Assembly: GCA_900768725.1 (NCBI GenBank)
Contig: CAAGDU010000093.1
Span: 1 to 7,986, forward strand
From: Bacteroidales bacterium
GTDB lineage: Bacteria; Bacteroidota; Bacteroidia; Bacteroidales; Paludibacteraceae
Direction of reading: 5' to 3'
DNA: 7,986 nucleotides
The translations under genes and the position numbers were made by a program. The notes beneath the pieces were generated by a model. It saw only the letters and a list, made by a program, of their open reading frames with translations. It was not told the origin of the DNA and made no database searches. How positions within the stretch are numbered: the first letter of the stretch is position 1; every line of letters begins with the position of its first letter. This document shows positions 1-6,067 of this stretch, piece by piece.

Positions 1-25
1 CTTGTTGTAATTCTTCCTGTGTCAT
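1..25 (-). CDS. Start of an unidentified protein, cut by the window edge
   Basis: On the minus strand an ATG at 25-23 opens a frame reading MTQEELQQ to the left edge, with no stop in the eight visible codons. It lies 156 bp beyond the guaD stop and points the same way, so a following gene is plausible. There is no Shine-Dalgarno sequence, but the other genes here also lack one, and the AT-rich leader (26-60) resembles those of its neighbours. Eight codons are too few to name a family, and this could be a chance ATG. Confidence 0.4.
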
Positions 26-39
26 AGCATTAAATTATT

Positions 40-69
40 TTACGATTAGACAATTTACGATTTATGATT
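40..69. repeat. Degenerate TTTACGATT-like short repeat
   Basis: The gap contains TTACGATT, then ATTTACGATTTATGATT, which reads as slipped copies of a 7- to 8-bp unit near TTTACGA or TTTATGA. The copies are imperfect and few. It adjoins the clearer 9-bp array that starts at 79 and is probably part of the same repeat-built spacer. Confidence 0.35.
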
Positions 70-78
70 GTGCTTGCT

Positions 79-168
79 CTGAGTTTTCGGAGTGCTCAGA
101 TTATTTAGAGTTTACGGAGTTTTCAGAGTATTCGGAGTGCTCGGATTGTTCCGACAGCTCAGAGCAGT
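79..168. repeat. Ten-unit degenerate tandem array, 9-bp period (CGGAGTNNT)
   Basis: Ten consecutive 9-mers can be laid out without a gap: CTGAGTTTT, CGGAGTGCT, CAGATTATT, TAGAGTTTA, CGGAGTTTT, CAGAGTATT, CGGAGTGCT, CGGATTGTT, CCGACAGCT, CAGAGCAGT. Two units are identical and the rest drift around CGGAGTNNT. The array fills most of the gap between the guaD stop and the next minus-strand gene. No promoter or open frame was seen in it. Its function is unknown. Confidence 0.75.
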
Positions 169-174
169 GGCATA

Positions 175-202
175 TTAATTGTTAATTATTAATTGTTAAT
201 TT
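175..202. repeat. Four-unit heptamer array TTAATTR containing the guaD stop codon
   Basis: Four 7-bp units run head to tail: TTAATTG, TTAATTA, TTAATTG, TTAATTT. The guaD stop (184-182 on the minus strand) lies in the second unit, so the last residues of GuaD (LTINN) are written by the repeat. Each unit carries TAA when read on the minus strand. With a 7-bp period, three units place a stop in all three frames. Confidence 0.7.
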
Positions 203-1501
203 AATCTCCTTCCCTTGGCAGAAGCGCTGGGTTATATGGCGGTCGTCTCCCAAATAAACAAACCGCTCCAACCGCTGTTTCAGGTCGTAGGGTGTTGCCT
301 CTTTCGGCAGGGCACTGAGTGCCCCATCCTCTATCACCAGCGCGTCAAACGCATATCCTTTCTCAAACGAACCCACTTTCCCGAAGAAACTGCCGCCGCC
401 TTTCGTGGCGAGGTAGAAGACCTCCGAGAGTTTGAGGAACGGCTCCTCGCCCTGCGTCTGCGCATAGCGCAACTTGCTCATCTCCACCGCGTATTGCATC
501 ACGCGGAATAGCGACAGATGGTGCCCGCCCGAGATGTCCGTACCCAAGGCAACAGGTACGCCCTCTTGCAGGAATCGGCGCACGGGCGCAATGCCCGAAC
601 CGAGGTTGCAATTGGAGGTCGGGCAGTGCACGGCATACACTTGGTTTTCCCGCATCAAGCGCAACTCCTCCCCCTCCGTGTAGCAGCAATGCGCCATCAG
701 CGTAGGTGTTTGCCCGAACAAACCATAGCGGCGGTACGCATCGCCATAGCAGGTCGCTTGCGGCTCCAACTCGCGTACCCACTGAATCTCCGACCTGTTC
801 TCGCTCAGGTGCGACTGCACAGGCAGGTGATGTCGTGCCGCGAAGTCGCCCAACGCCCGCAACATCATAGGCGTGCAAGCGGGGATGAAACGCGGGGTAA
901 CAATAGGCTTCACCCGCTCGTAGCCCGCCACGTGGGCTTCCAACCGCTCCATATCTCGGATAGCCGTCTCGGGGCGGTTCGCCAATGCCTCAGGACAGTT
1001 TCTGTCCATGCCCACCAGTCCGATAAAGGCACCCATCCCCGCCTCGGCAAACAAGTCCGCCAGCAGGCAGGTCGCGTCCGCGTGGGTAGTGGCAAAGACG
1101 GCAGCCCGCATCGTGCCGTGCAGCCATAGGTTGTGCACAAACCGCCGATACATATAGTCGGCATAAGCAAGGTCGGCATAGCGTTCTTCCTCGGGGAAAG
1201 TGTAGGTGTTGAGCCACGGCAGCAACTCCATGTCCATCGCAATCCCCATGTTGCGATACTGCGGCGCATGCACATGCAGGTCGTTCATCGCGGGGATAAG
1301 CAACGCCTCGCCAAAGTCCCGCACCTCTGCCCCTGCATACGCTTCGGGCAAGATCTCACACTCACTGGGGACGCGGGCGTCTCGCCCGCGGTAAACGCCC
1401 TCTATCGTCCCATCCTCTGCCACAACGATATATCCCCGCTCCAAGACGCAAAACGCCTCGGGAGTAGGAGTAAACAATATGTTCGCGCGATATATCATCA
1501 T
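182..1501 (-). CDS. guaD: Guanine deaminase (amidohydrolase superfamily)
   Basis: A 439-residue zinc hydrolase predicted to deaminate guanine to xanthine and ammonia in the cytoplasm, a purine salvage or catabolic step. The metal site of the family is complete: the HxH pair in DLHVHAPQY (H76, H78), H231 in SHLSENRSE, H271 in AHCCYTEGEE, and D322 in LGTDISGG. HCPTSNCNLGSG (292-303) is the guanine-deaminase form of the conserved loop. The length fits the family. The start is the first of two tandem ATGs (MMIY); a TTTATCC heptamer array touches it and there is no Shine-Dalgarno site. Two repeats intrude on the frame: a perfect hairpin encodes residues 38-44, and the final residues and stop lie in a heptamer array. 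GtrA is the upstream neighbour. A relative such as chlorohydrolase is possible, but the HCP-SN motif favours guanine deaminase. Confidence 0.9.
   Translation of the reverse strand: MMIYRANILFTPTPEAFCVLERGYIVVAEDGTIEGVYRGRDARVPSECEILPEAYAGAEVRDFGEALLIPAMNDLHVHAPQYRNMGIAMDMELLPWLNTYTFPEEERYADLAYADYMYRRFVHNLWLHGTMRAAVFATTHADATCLLADLFAEAGMGAFIGLVGMDRNCPEALANRPETAIRDMERLEAHVAGYERVKPIVTPRFIPACTPMMLRALGDFAARHHLPVQSHLSENRSEIQWVRELEPQATCYGDAYRRYGLFGQTPTLMAHCCYTEGEELRLMRENQVYAVHCPTSNCNLGSGIAPVRRFLQEGVPVALGTDISGGHHLSLFRVMQYAVEMSKLRYAQTQGEEPFLKLSEVFYLATKGGGSFFGKVGSFEKGYAFDALVIEDGALSALPKEATPYDLKQRLERFVYLGDDRHITQRFCQGKEIKLTINN
1372..1390. repeat. Perfect hairpin (8-bp stem, 3-nt loop) inside guaD
   Basis: CGCGGGCG at 1372-1379 and CGCCCGCG at 1383-1390 are exact reverse complements around the loop TCT. 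Flanking GGGGA extends the familiar look of a palindromic dispersed element. It lies in the coding frame of guaD and encodes about residues 38-44 (RGRDARV), just before the metal-binding HxH strand. The form, a GC-rich stem with a three-base loop, matches the cores of the elements around pdxA, although the sequence differs. Confidence 0.65.
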
Positions 1502-1536
1502 GGATAAAGGATGAAGGATGAAGGATAAAGGATAAA
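1502..1536. repeat. Five-unit heptamer array GGATRAA abutting the guaD start
   Basis: Five exact-length units run without a gap: GGATAAA, GGATGAA, GGATGAA, GGATAAA, GGATAAA. On the transcribed (minus) sense the array is TTTATCC/TTCATCC, and it ends directly against the guaD ATG at 1501. It therefore forms the last 35 nt of the guaD leader, where a ribosome-binding site would normally be. Copy-number change would alter leader length but not the reading frame. Confidence 0.8.
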
Positions 1537-1568
1537 AGACTTAATAGTTTCGTATAGTCAGTTGTAAA

Positions 1569-1621
1569 TCAGTCTGTCAGCGTAGCGGTCGAATAGTGAA
1601 ACGATCTGTTAGCGCGAAGCG
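1569..1621. repeat. Imperfect direct repeat, CTGTYAGCG...GCGGTC
   Basis: CTGTCAGCGTAGCGGTC and, about 30 bp later, CTGTTAGCGCGAAGCGCGGTC are near-copies, separated by a segment ending GTGAAACGAT. The second copy covers the gtrA stop (1609-1611), so the last GtrA residues fall in it. This could be a decayed dispersed repeat or chance. No promoter is evident in the 107-bp gtrA-guaD gap. Confidence 0.35.
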
Positions 1622-2040
1622 CGGTCTTTGGTCTTAAAAAACGGCATCAGGACGAAGTAATTGACTATGCCTGCGAGGACGATGGCGGCTATGCCTGCCC
1701 ACTCCTCGGGCATCGTGCAGAGTATCAACAGGTGGAGGAACGCAATCTGCACCACGTAGTTCACCGCGCGTCCCACCAAGAACCCGCCTGCGTTCTTCAA
1801 GCACGGCTTGGAGCGGAAAGTGTAGAAACTCGTGAGCAGGTAGTTGCTCACCATCTCCACACAGAAACCTATCGTGAACGCCAATGTAACATATCCGTGC
1901 AGGTCAGGGCAATAACGCTCGAATAGAGCCAAGAAGACATAGTAGATGCCATACTGCATCGCCGTCCCAATGGCTCCCACCACGGTGAAACGCACCGGTG
2001 AACGATATTTACGCGGCAAACGCCCTGTCCATGTACGCAT
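1609..2040 (-). CDS. GtrA-family small membrane protein
   Basis: A 143-residue polytopic inner-membrane protein of the GtrA family. Family members are thought to help move undecaprenyl-phosphate-linked sugars across the membrane for O-antigen, teichoic-acid or arabinogalactan modification. Four hydrophobic segments are visible at about residues 16-40, 49-70, 86-109 and 114-135. The first opens with the typical RFTVVGAIGTAMQYGIYY pattern, and the second helix is followed by the conserved NYLLTSFYTFRS stretch. The C-terminus is basic (KTKDRASR). I chose the ATG at 2040; a TTG at 2049 would add three residues and touch the TTTTAAT array. No glycosyltransferase lies beside it, so the substrate cannot be inferred. 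It follows alaS by about 98 bp of repeat-rich DNA and may be cotranscribed. Confidence 0.85.
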   Translation of the reverse strand: MRTWTGRLPRKYRSPVRFTVVGAIGTAMQYGIYYVFLALFERYCPDLHGYVTLAFTIGFCVEMVSNYLLTSFYTFRSKPCLKNAGGFLVGRAVNYVVQIAFLHLLILCTMPEEWAGIAAIVLAGIVNYFVLMPFFKTKDRASR

Positions 2041-2049
2041 GATGCCCAA

Positions 2050-2091
2050 TTTTAATTTTTAATTTTTAATTTTTAATTTTTAATGTTTAAT
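2050..2091. repeat. Six-unit heptamer array TTTTAAT before gtrA
   Basis: Five identical TTTTAAT units (2050-2084) are followed by the variant GTTTAAT (2085-2091). On the transcribed strand it is ATTAAAA repeated, forming an A/U-rich, unstructured leader for gtrA. Each unit has TAA on both strands. The inverted sequence ATTAAAAATT recurs at 2110-2119 and 2124-2133, so this region could fold into a long A/T hairpin. Confidence 0.8.
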
Positions 2092-2109
2092 TATTTGCGC
2101 CGCAGGGCA

Positions 2110-2140
2110 ATTAAAAATTACACATTAAAAATTACACATT
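2110..2140. repeat. 14-bp tandem repeat (ATTAAAAATTACAC) at the alaS stop
   Basis: ATTAAAAATTACAC occurs twice in direct succession (2110-2123, 2124-2137), then ATT begins a third copy. The alaS stop (2141-2139) overlaps that partial copy. Fourteen is twice seven, so it keeps the heptamer period of the other arrays. Its ATTAAAAATT arms are the reverse complement of AATTTTTAAT in the array at 2050-2091, with GCGCCGCAGGGC between, so a weak hairpin downstream of alaS is possible. It is not a classical terminator. Confidence 0.65.
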
Positions 2141-4730
2141 ATAATGCTGCCAGCATCTCCTCCATAGCGGCTTGCAGGCCTTCGGCGTTGCGTCCGCCGG
2201 CGGTAGCCATCTGCGGTTGCCCGCCGCCACCACCTTGGATATGCTTGGCGGCAGACTTAATCATCTGTCCGGCATTGAGCCCTGCTTCCACCAACGGTTG
2301 CGAGAGGAAAACGGAAATCATAGGTTTGCCTTCCCATTGGGTGGCACCCACCACGGCGAACTTCATGTCCGTGAATCGTCCCTTGAGCAGAGGCAGCACG
2401 CCGCGAATCATCCCCGGCTCCACATCGCCCTCTAAACGGACAAGTTTGATGTCGTGGTAGTCCTCTGCCCGTGCTATCAGGTTGTCGCGATAGTGCTCCA
2501 GTTTCTCCACCATGAATGCCTCCACGTCTTTCTTCAACTGCGCATTCTCCTTGATGGCTTTCGTGATGGCGGATGTAAGGTCGGGTGCGTTGTTGAACAA
2601 TGCTTTCAGCCCCACCAGCACATCTTGTTGTGCATAATAGAGTTCGTCGGCTTTCCCCGCGGTAACCGCCTCTATACGGCGCACGCCGGCGGCAATACTC
2701 GTCTCCATCACGATGCGCACGGAGCCGATGCGTCCTGTGGAACTGACGTGGCAACCGCCGCACAACTCCACGGAAGGACCGTACTTAATCACGCGCACAT
2801 CATCGCCGTATTTCTCGCCGAAGAGTGCCATCGCGCCCATCGCTTTCGCCTCGGCTATCGGTGTGTGGCGCGACTCCTCGAGGCGGAAATCCGTGCGAAT
2901 CAGTTGGTTTGCCAACTGCTCTATCTTGCGCAACTCCTCGGGCGTAACTTTCTGATAATGTGAGAAGTCGAAGCGCAGCGAGTCGGCGGTTACAAGGCTA
3001 CCTTTCTGTTCCACATGGTTGCCCAGCACTTGGCGCAAGGCGTAGTGGAGGATATGGGTGCAGGTGTGGTTGCAGGCTATCGCCTGACGGCGTGCATCGT
3101 CCACCTTCGCGGTCAGCGTAGCCGAGGAATCGGTGGGCAACTCGGTGCAGATATGCACGGCGAGGTTGTTCTCGCGCTTGGTATCAATCACTCGCACACT
3201 GCCCAGCGTACCCGTGTCGCCTATCTCGCCACCCATCTCTGCGTAGAAAGGTGTCTTCGAGAGCACCACTTGGTAGAAGGTCTTGCCTTTCTGGCTCACT
3301 TGGCGGTAGCGCAGAATCTCCGTCTCTACCTCCAGTTGGTCATAACCCACGAACTCCGGCTCACCTTCGCGTAATACCGTCCAGTCGCCTAAGTCCTGCT
3401 TGTTGGCGCTGCGTCCCATCTCTTTCTGGTGCTCCAGCGCACGGTTATACTCCTCTTCGTTGGTGGTAAACCCGTTCTCGCGCAGGATGAGTTCGGTCAG
3501 GTCGAGCGGGAAACCGTAGGTGTCTTTCAGCGTGAAGACATCCGTGCCGGAGATCTCTTTGCCTTTGGCTTCTTTCATCAGTTTGTCGAGCAGCGAGATA
3601 CCTTTCTCCAGCGTGCGGAGGAATGCCTCTTCCTCGCTCTTAATGACGGGGATAATCTGCTTCTCCTGCGCTTTGAGTTCGGGATACGCATCGCCCATGT
3701 CGTCTATCAGTTGCGGCACCAATTGGTAGAGGAATGCTTCGCGTTGGTTCAGGAACGTATAGGCATAGCGCACGGCGCGGCGCAGGATACGGCGAATCAC
3801 GTAGCCGGCTTTCTCGTTGCTCGGCAGTTGCCCATCGGTGATGGCAAAGGCGATGGTGCGTATATGGTCTGCCACCACGCGCATGGCGATGTCGGTCTTC
3901 TCCTCTTTACCGTATTCGCAGCCGCATATCTCGCCTATGCGACGAAGCATGGGTTGGAAGACATCGGTGTCGTAGTTGCTCTGCTTGCCTTGCAGGGTGC
4001 GCACCAATCGCTCGAAGCCCATGCCGGTGTCAATCACCTTCTTGGGCAGTCCCTCCAAGGAGCCGTCTGCCTTGCGGTTGTACTGCATGAAGACAAGGTT
4101 CCAAATCTCTATCACCTGCGGGTGGTCTTTGTTGACCAACTCGCGCCCGGGCACAGTCTGTTTCTCGTCTTCGTTGCGGCTGTCCACGTGTATCTCTGAG
4201 CAGGGACCGCAGGGTCCTGTGTCGCCCATCTCCCAGAAGTTATCATGCTTGTTGCCGTTGAGGATATGGTCGGCGGGCAAGTGCTTTGCCCAGATAGCCG
4301 CCGCCTCGTCGTCGCGCTCCAGTCCCTCGTCGGGCGCACCCTCGAAGACCGTTACATAGAGGTCTTTGGGGTCGATATGCAGCACATCCACGATATACTC
4401 CCACGCGAAGTTGATAGCCCCTTCTTTGAAGTAGTCGCCGAACGACCAGTTGCCGAGCATCTCAAACATCGTGTGGTGGTAGGTGTCGTGCCCTACTTCC
4501 TCCAAGTCGTTGTGCTTACCGCTCACGCGCAGACACTTCTGCGAGTCTGCTACACGCGGGTACTTAATAGGGTCATTACCCAAGATGATGCCCTTCCACG
4601 GGTTCATACCCGCGTTGGTGAACATCAGCGTGGGGTCATCTTTGATTACCATCGGCGCGGAGGGTACTACTTGGTGTCCCTTCGACGCCATAAAATCCAA
4701 AAAGGATTGACGTATTTCTTTTGCTGTCAT
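2139..4730 (-). CDS. alaS: Alanyl-tRNA synthetase
   Basis: An 863-residue class II synthetase that charges tRNA-Ala and clears mischarged Ser or Gly through its editing domain, in the cytoplasm. The catalytic core is intact: the conserved block GKHNDLEEVGHDTYHHTMFE (71-90) and the motif-3 region TGMGFERL (235-242). The editing domain has all four zinc-type ligands: H555 and H559 in HTCTH, C657 and H661 in CGGCH. The C-Ala domain ends with a glycine-rich loop (833-839) and GLQAAMEEMLAAL. Length matches Bacteroidota AlaS. I start it at MTAKEIRQSF (4730), the usual N-terminus; the frame stays open 14 codons upstream, but that stretch is repeat element sequence. The element ends only 3 nt before the ATG, and no separate promoter was found. 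Confidence 0.98.
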   Translation of the reverse strand: MTAKEIRQSFLDFMASKGHQVVPSAPMVIKDDPTLMFTNAGMNPWKGIILGNDPIKYPRVADSQKCLRVSGKHNDLEEVGHDTYHHTMFEMLGNWSFGDYFKEGAINFAWEYIVDVLHIDPKDLYVTVFEGAPDEGLERDDEAAAIWAKHLPADHILNGNKHDNFWEMGDTGPCGPCSEIHVDSRNEDEKQTVPGRELVNKDHPQVIEIWNLVFMQYNRKADGSLEGLPKKVIDTGMGFERLVRTLQGKQSNYDTDVFQPMLRRIGEICGCEYGKEEKTDIAMRVVADHIRTIAFAITDGQLPSNEKAGYVIRRILRRAVRYAYTFLNQREAFLYQLVPQLIDDMGDAYPELKAQEKQIIPVIKSEEEAFLRTLEKGISLLDKLMKEAKGKEISGTDVFTLKDTYGFPLDLTELILRENGFTTNEEEYNRALEHQKEMGRSANKQDLGDWTVLREGEPEFVGYDQLEVETEILRYRQVSQKGKTFYQVVLSKTPFYAEMGGEIGDTGTLGSVRVIDTKRENNLAVHICTELPTDSSATLTAKVDDARRQAIACNHTCTHILHYALRQVLGNHVEQKGSLVTADSLRFDFSHYQKVTPEELRKIEQLANQLIRTDFRLEESRHTPIAEAKAMGAMALFGEKYGDDVRVIKYGPSVELCGGCHVSSTGRIGSVRIVMETSIAAGVRRIEAVTAGKADELYYAQQDVLVGLKALFNNAPDLTSAITKAIKENAQLKKDVEAFMVEKLEHYRDNLIARAEDYHDIKLVRLEGDVEPGMIRGVLPLLKGRFTDMKFAVVGATQWEGKPMISVFLSQPLVEAGLNAGQMIKSAAKHIQGGGGGQPQMATAGGRNAEGLQAAMEEMLAAL

Positions 4731-4733
4731 ATG

Positions 4734-4808
4734 ATAAGACCCCCTCTTGCTCCCCCTACAAGACCACCCCAAAAATCACAGATTTTTCGGGGACCCCGGA
4801 AGGGGGAG
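4734..4808. repeat. Outer palindromic module, left copy
   Basis: This 75-bp module is the reverse complement of 6073-6147 with five mismatches by hand count. It is a two-tier palindrome. The inner stem CCCCAAAAATC (4767-4777) pairs with GATTTTTCGGGG (4781-4792, one bulged C) around the loop ACA. The outer stem CTCCCCCT (4750-4757) pairs with AGGGGGAG (4801-4808). It fills the alaS leader up to 3 nt from the start codon. No T-run follows the stem, so it is not an intrinsic terminator in form. Confidence 0.85.
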
Positions 4809-4823
4809 TGAAGGGAAATTAGT

Positions 4824-5993
4824 TTAGTTATACATTTGGAACTTTTCTCCCTCCCTTGTAGGGAGGGACGGGGTGGGTCCTGAGGTCTTGAAGTCCATAA
4901 ACTCGCGTCTGGGGCGGCGGTCTTCTCTGTCCTCACGCGGGGTGAACGGCAGCGGGTCTTTGCTCAGCTCGGCATTCTGTTTTCGCGTGCGCAGGATGTC
5001 TATCGCCGCGTAGAGCGCGTGTGCAAAACTGAGGTGGTTGGCTTGGTTCTTGCCCGCGAGGTCGTAGGCAGTGCCGTGGTCGGGCGAAGTGCGCACGATG
5101 GGCAGACCCGCCGTGAAGTTCACCCCGCTCATATCCAGCGTCTTGAAGGGGATAAGCCCTTGGTCGTGGTACATCGCCAGCACGGCATCGAAATGGGTAA
5201 AGTGCCCGCTGCCGAAGAAGCCGTCTGCCGAATACGGACCGAATGCCCATATCCCCTGCTCGCAGGCTTTCTCTATCGTCGGGCGGATAACAGTCTGCTC
5301 TTGTTCGCCTATCAACCCCTTATCTCCCGCATGGGGATTGAGCGCGAGCACGGCGATACGCGGCTTGCGCACTGAGAAATCGCGTTGCAGGGTCTCGTTA
5401 AGCAAGGTCAGTTTCTGCAAGATATGCTCCTCGGTGATCTGCGCGGGGATGTCGGCGATAGCCACATGGTTGCACACTAGCGCCACGCGCATCGTCTCGC
5501 TCACCATCATCATCAGACTCCCTTGGCTCTTGGCTCCTTGTTCTTGGCTCCCGCCAAACACCGCCGTCAGGTACTCCGTGTGTCCCGAGAAATGGAAACT
5601 GTCTGATTGGATATTCTCTTTGTTGATGGGCGCAGTAACGAGGGCGTGCACCTTGCCGGCTTTCAGGTCAGCGCAGGCGCGCTCAAGGGCGGCAAAAGAG
5701 GCTTGCCCTGCCTCCGGCGTGCTCACACCCAACTGCACGGGCGTGCTGTCGGGATAGCAGGTGATGAGGTTCAGTCGCCCGTCTCGCGCCTGCCCAGCTT
5801 CTTGGATAAGGTTGAACTGTATGTTCGTGTACTCCTCGCCCAGCGTCTGCGCATGCTGTTTGGCTACTTTGGCATTACCGTACACGATAGGGCGGCATAT
5901 CTCCGTGATATGCGGGTCGCGCAAGGTCTTGAGAATCACCTCATATCCCACGCCGTTGATATCTCCCGCTGTGATTGCTATGGTTGGTTTCAT
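4824..5993 (-). CDS. pdxA: 4-hydroxythreonine-4-phosphate dehydrogenase
   Basis: A cytoplasmic metal- and NAD-dependent enzyme that oxidises 4-phosphohydroxy-L-threonine in DXP-dependent pyridoxal phosphate synthesis; its product feeds PdxJ. The three metal-binding histidines are present: H176 (CNHVAI), H221 (LNPHAGD) and H276 (MYHDQG), with the same 45- and 55-residue spacing as E. coli H166, H211 and H266. SGHTEYL (136-142) and RTSPDHGTAYDLAG are also typical. The start is ATGAAACC at 5993. At 389 residues it is longer than usual. Residues about 149-158 (SQEQGAKSQG) come from an in-frame heptamer array. The end is a charged segment (REDREDRRPRREF) followed by residues 372-383 written by the inner palindromic module and five from its linker. 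The catalytic core looks unaffected. Confidence 0.95.
   Translation of the reverse strand: MKPTIAITAGDINGVGYEVILKTLRDPHITEICRPIVYGNAKVAKQHAQTLGEEYTNIQFNLIQEAGQARDGRLNLITCYPDSTPVQLGVSTPEAGQASFAALERACADLKAGKVHALVTAPINKENIQSDSFHFSGHTEYLTAVFGGSQEQGAKSQGSLMMMVSETMRVALVCNHVAIADIPAQITEEHILQKLTLLNETLQRDFSVRKPRIAVLALNPHAGDKGLIGEQEQTVIRPTIEKACEQGIWAFGPYSADGFFGSGHFTHFDAVLAMYHDQGLIPFKTLDMSGVNFTAGLPIVRTSPDHGTAYDLAGKNQANHLSFAHALYAAIDILRTRKQNAELSKDPLPFTPREDREDRRPRREFMDFKTSGPTPSLPTREGEKFQMYN
4847..4880. repeat. Inner palindromic module, left copy
   Basis: TCCCTCCCT (4848-4856), loop TGT, AGGGAGGGA (4860-4868) make a perfect 9-bp stem, followed by CGGGGTGGGTCC. Its reverse complement is at 6001-6034 with three mismatches by hand count. 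On the minus strand it is read in frame by pdxA as GPTPSLPTREGE, so it forms most of the last 18 residues of PdxA. Confidence 0.8.
5523..5550. repeat. In-frame heptamer array inside pdxA
   Basis: On the minus strand four 7-bp units run exactly head to tail: GAGCCAA, GAACAAG, GAGCCAA, GAGCCAA. They encode about residues 149-158 (SQEQGAKSQG), between SGHTEYLTAVFGG and the MMMVSETMRVALV strand. From memory, E. coli PdxA has a shorter stretch here. The units lack stop codons in any frame, unlike the heptamers between genes. Confidence 0.7.
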
Positions 5994-6000
5994 AATATTT

Positions 6001-6034
6001 GGACTCTCCCCGCCCCTCCCTACAAGGGAGGGAG
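6001..6034. repeat. Inner palindromic module, right copy
   Basis: CCCTCCCT (6014-6021), loop ACA, AGGGAGGG (6025-6032) form a perfect stem. The module is the inverted counterpart of 4847-4880. It begins 7 bp upstream of the pdxA start codon, so the stem would sit in the immediate leader of pdxA, where it might hinder initiation or protect processed mRNA. Confidence 0.8.
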
Positions 6035-6067
6035 TTTAGAGATTAGTATTGTTTAACGAGGGTATTC

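Larger units (their letters stand above)
4734..4880. repeat. 147-bp composite palindromic element, left copy
   Basis: The element is the outer module (4734-4808), a 38-bp linker (4809-4846) and the inner module (4847-4880). The right-hand copy (6001-6147) has the same parts, the same linker length and the opposite orientation. The linkers look unrelated, while both modules are over 90% identical by eye. It contains no open frame of its own and no transposase. The pdxA stop codon lies in the linker. It resembles REP/BIME or MITE-like dispersed elements, but I cannot assign it to a named family. Confidence 0.7.

Noticed and set aside
79..168. CRISPR-like array
   Set aside because: The units are 9 bp and contiguous, with no spacers, no 20-40-bp repeats and no cas genes nearby.
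2092..2112. Small hairpin TTAATT...GCGCC...AATTAA between alaS and gtrA as a terminator
   Set aside because: The pairing is short and interrupted, and the surrounding A/T repeats give many alternative pairings.
3429..4199. A long open frame antisense to alaS (about 256 codons)
   Set aside because: GC-rich coding sequence often leaves the opposite strand open. The peptide shows no family motif, and alaS is certain on the other strand.
4731..4772. A 14-codon upstream extension of alaS beginning MGWSCRGSKRG
   Set aside because: It is translated palindromic-element sequence. AlaS proteins normally begin close to MTAKEIRQSF, which has its own ATG at 4730.
4750..4808. Intrinsic transcription terminator after pdxA
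   Set aside because: The stem is strong, but no T-run follows it on the minus strand, and the same element occurs inverted at the other flank, as expected of a dispersed repeat.
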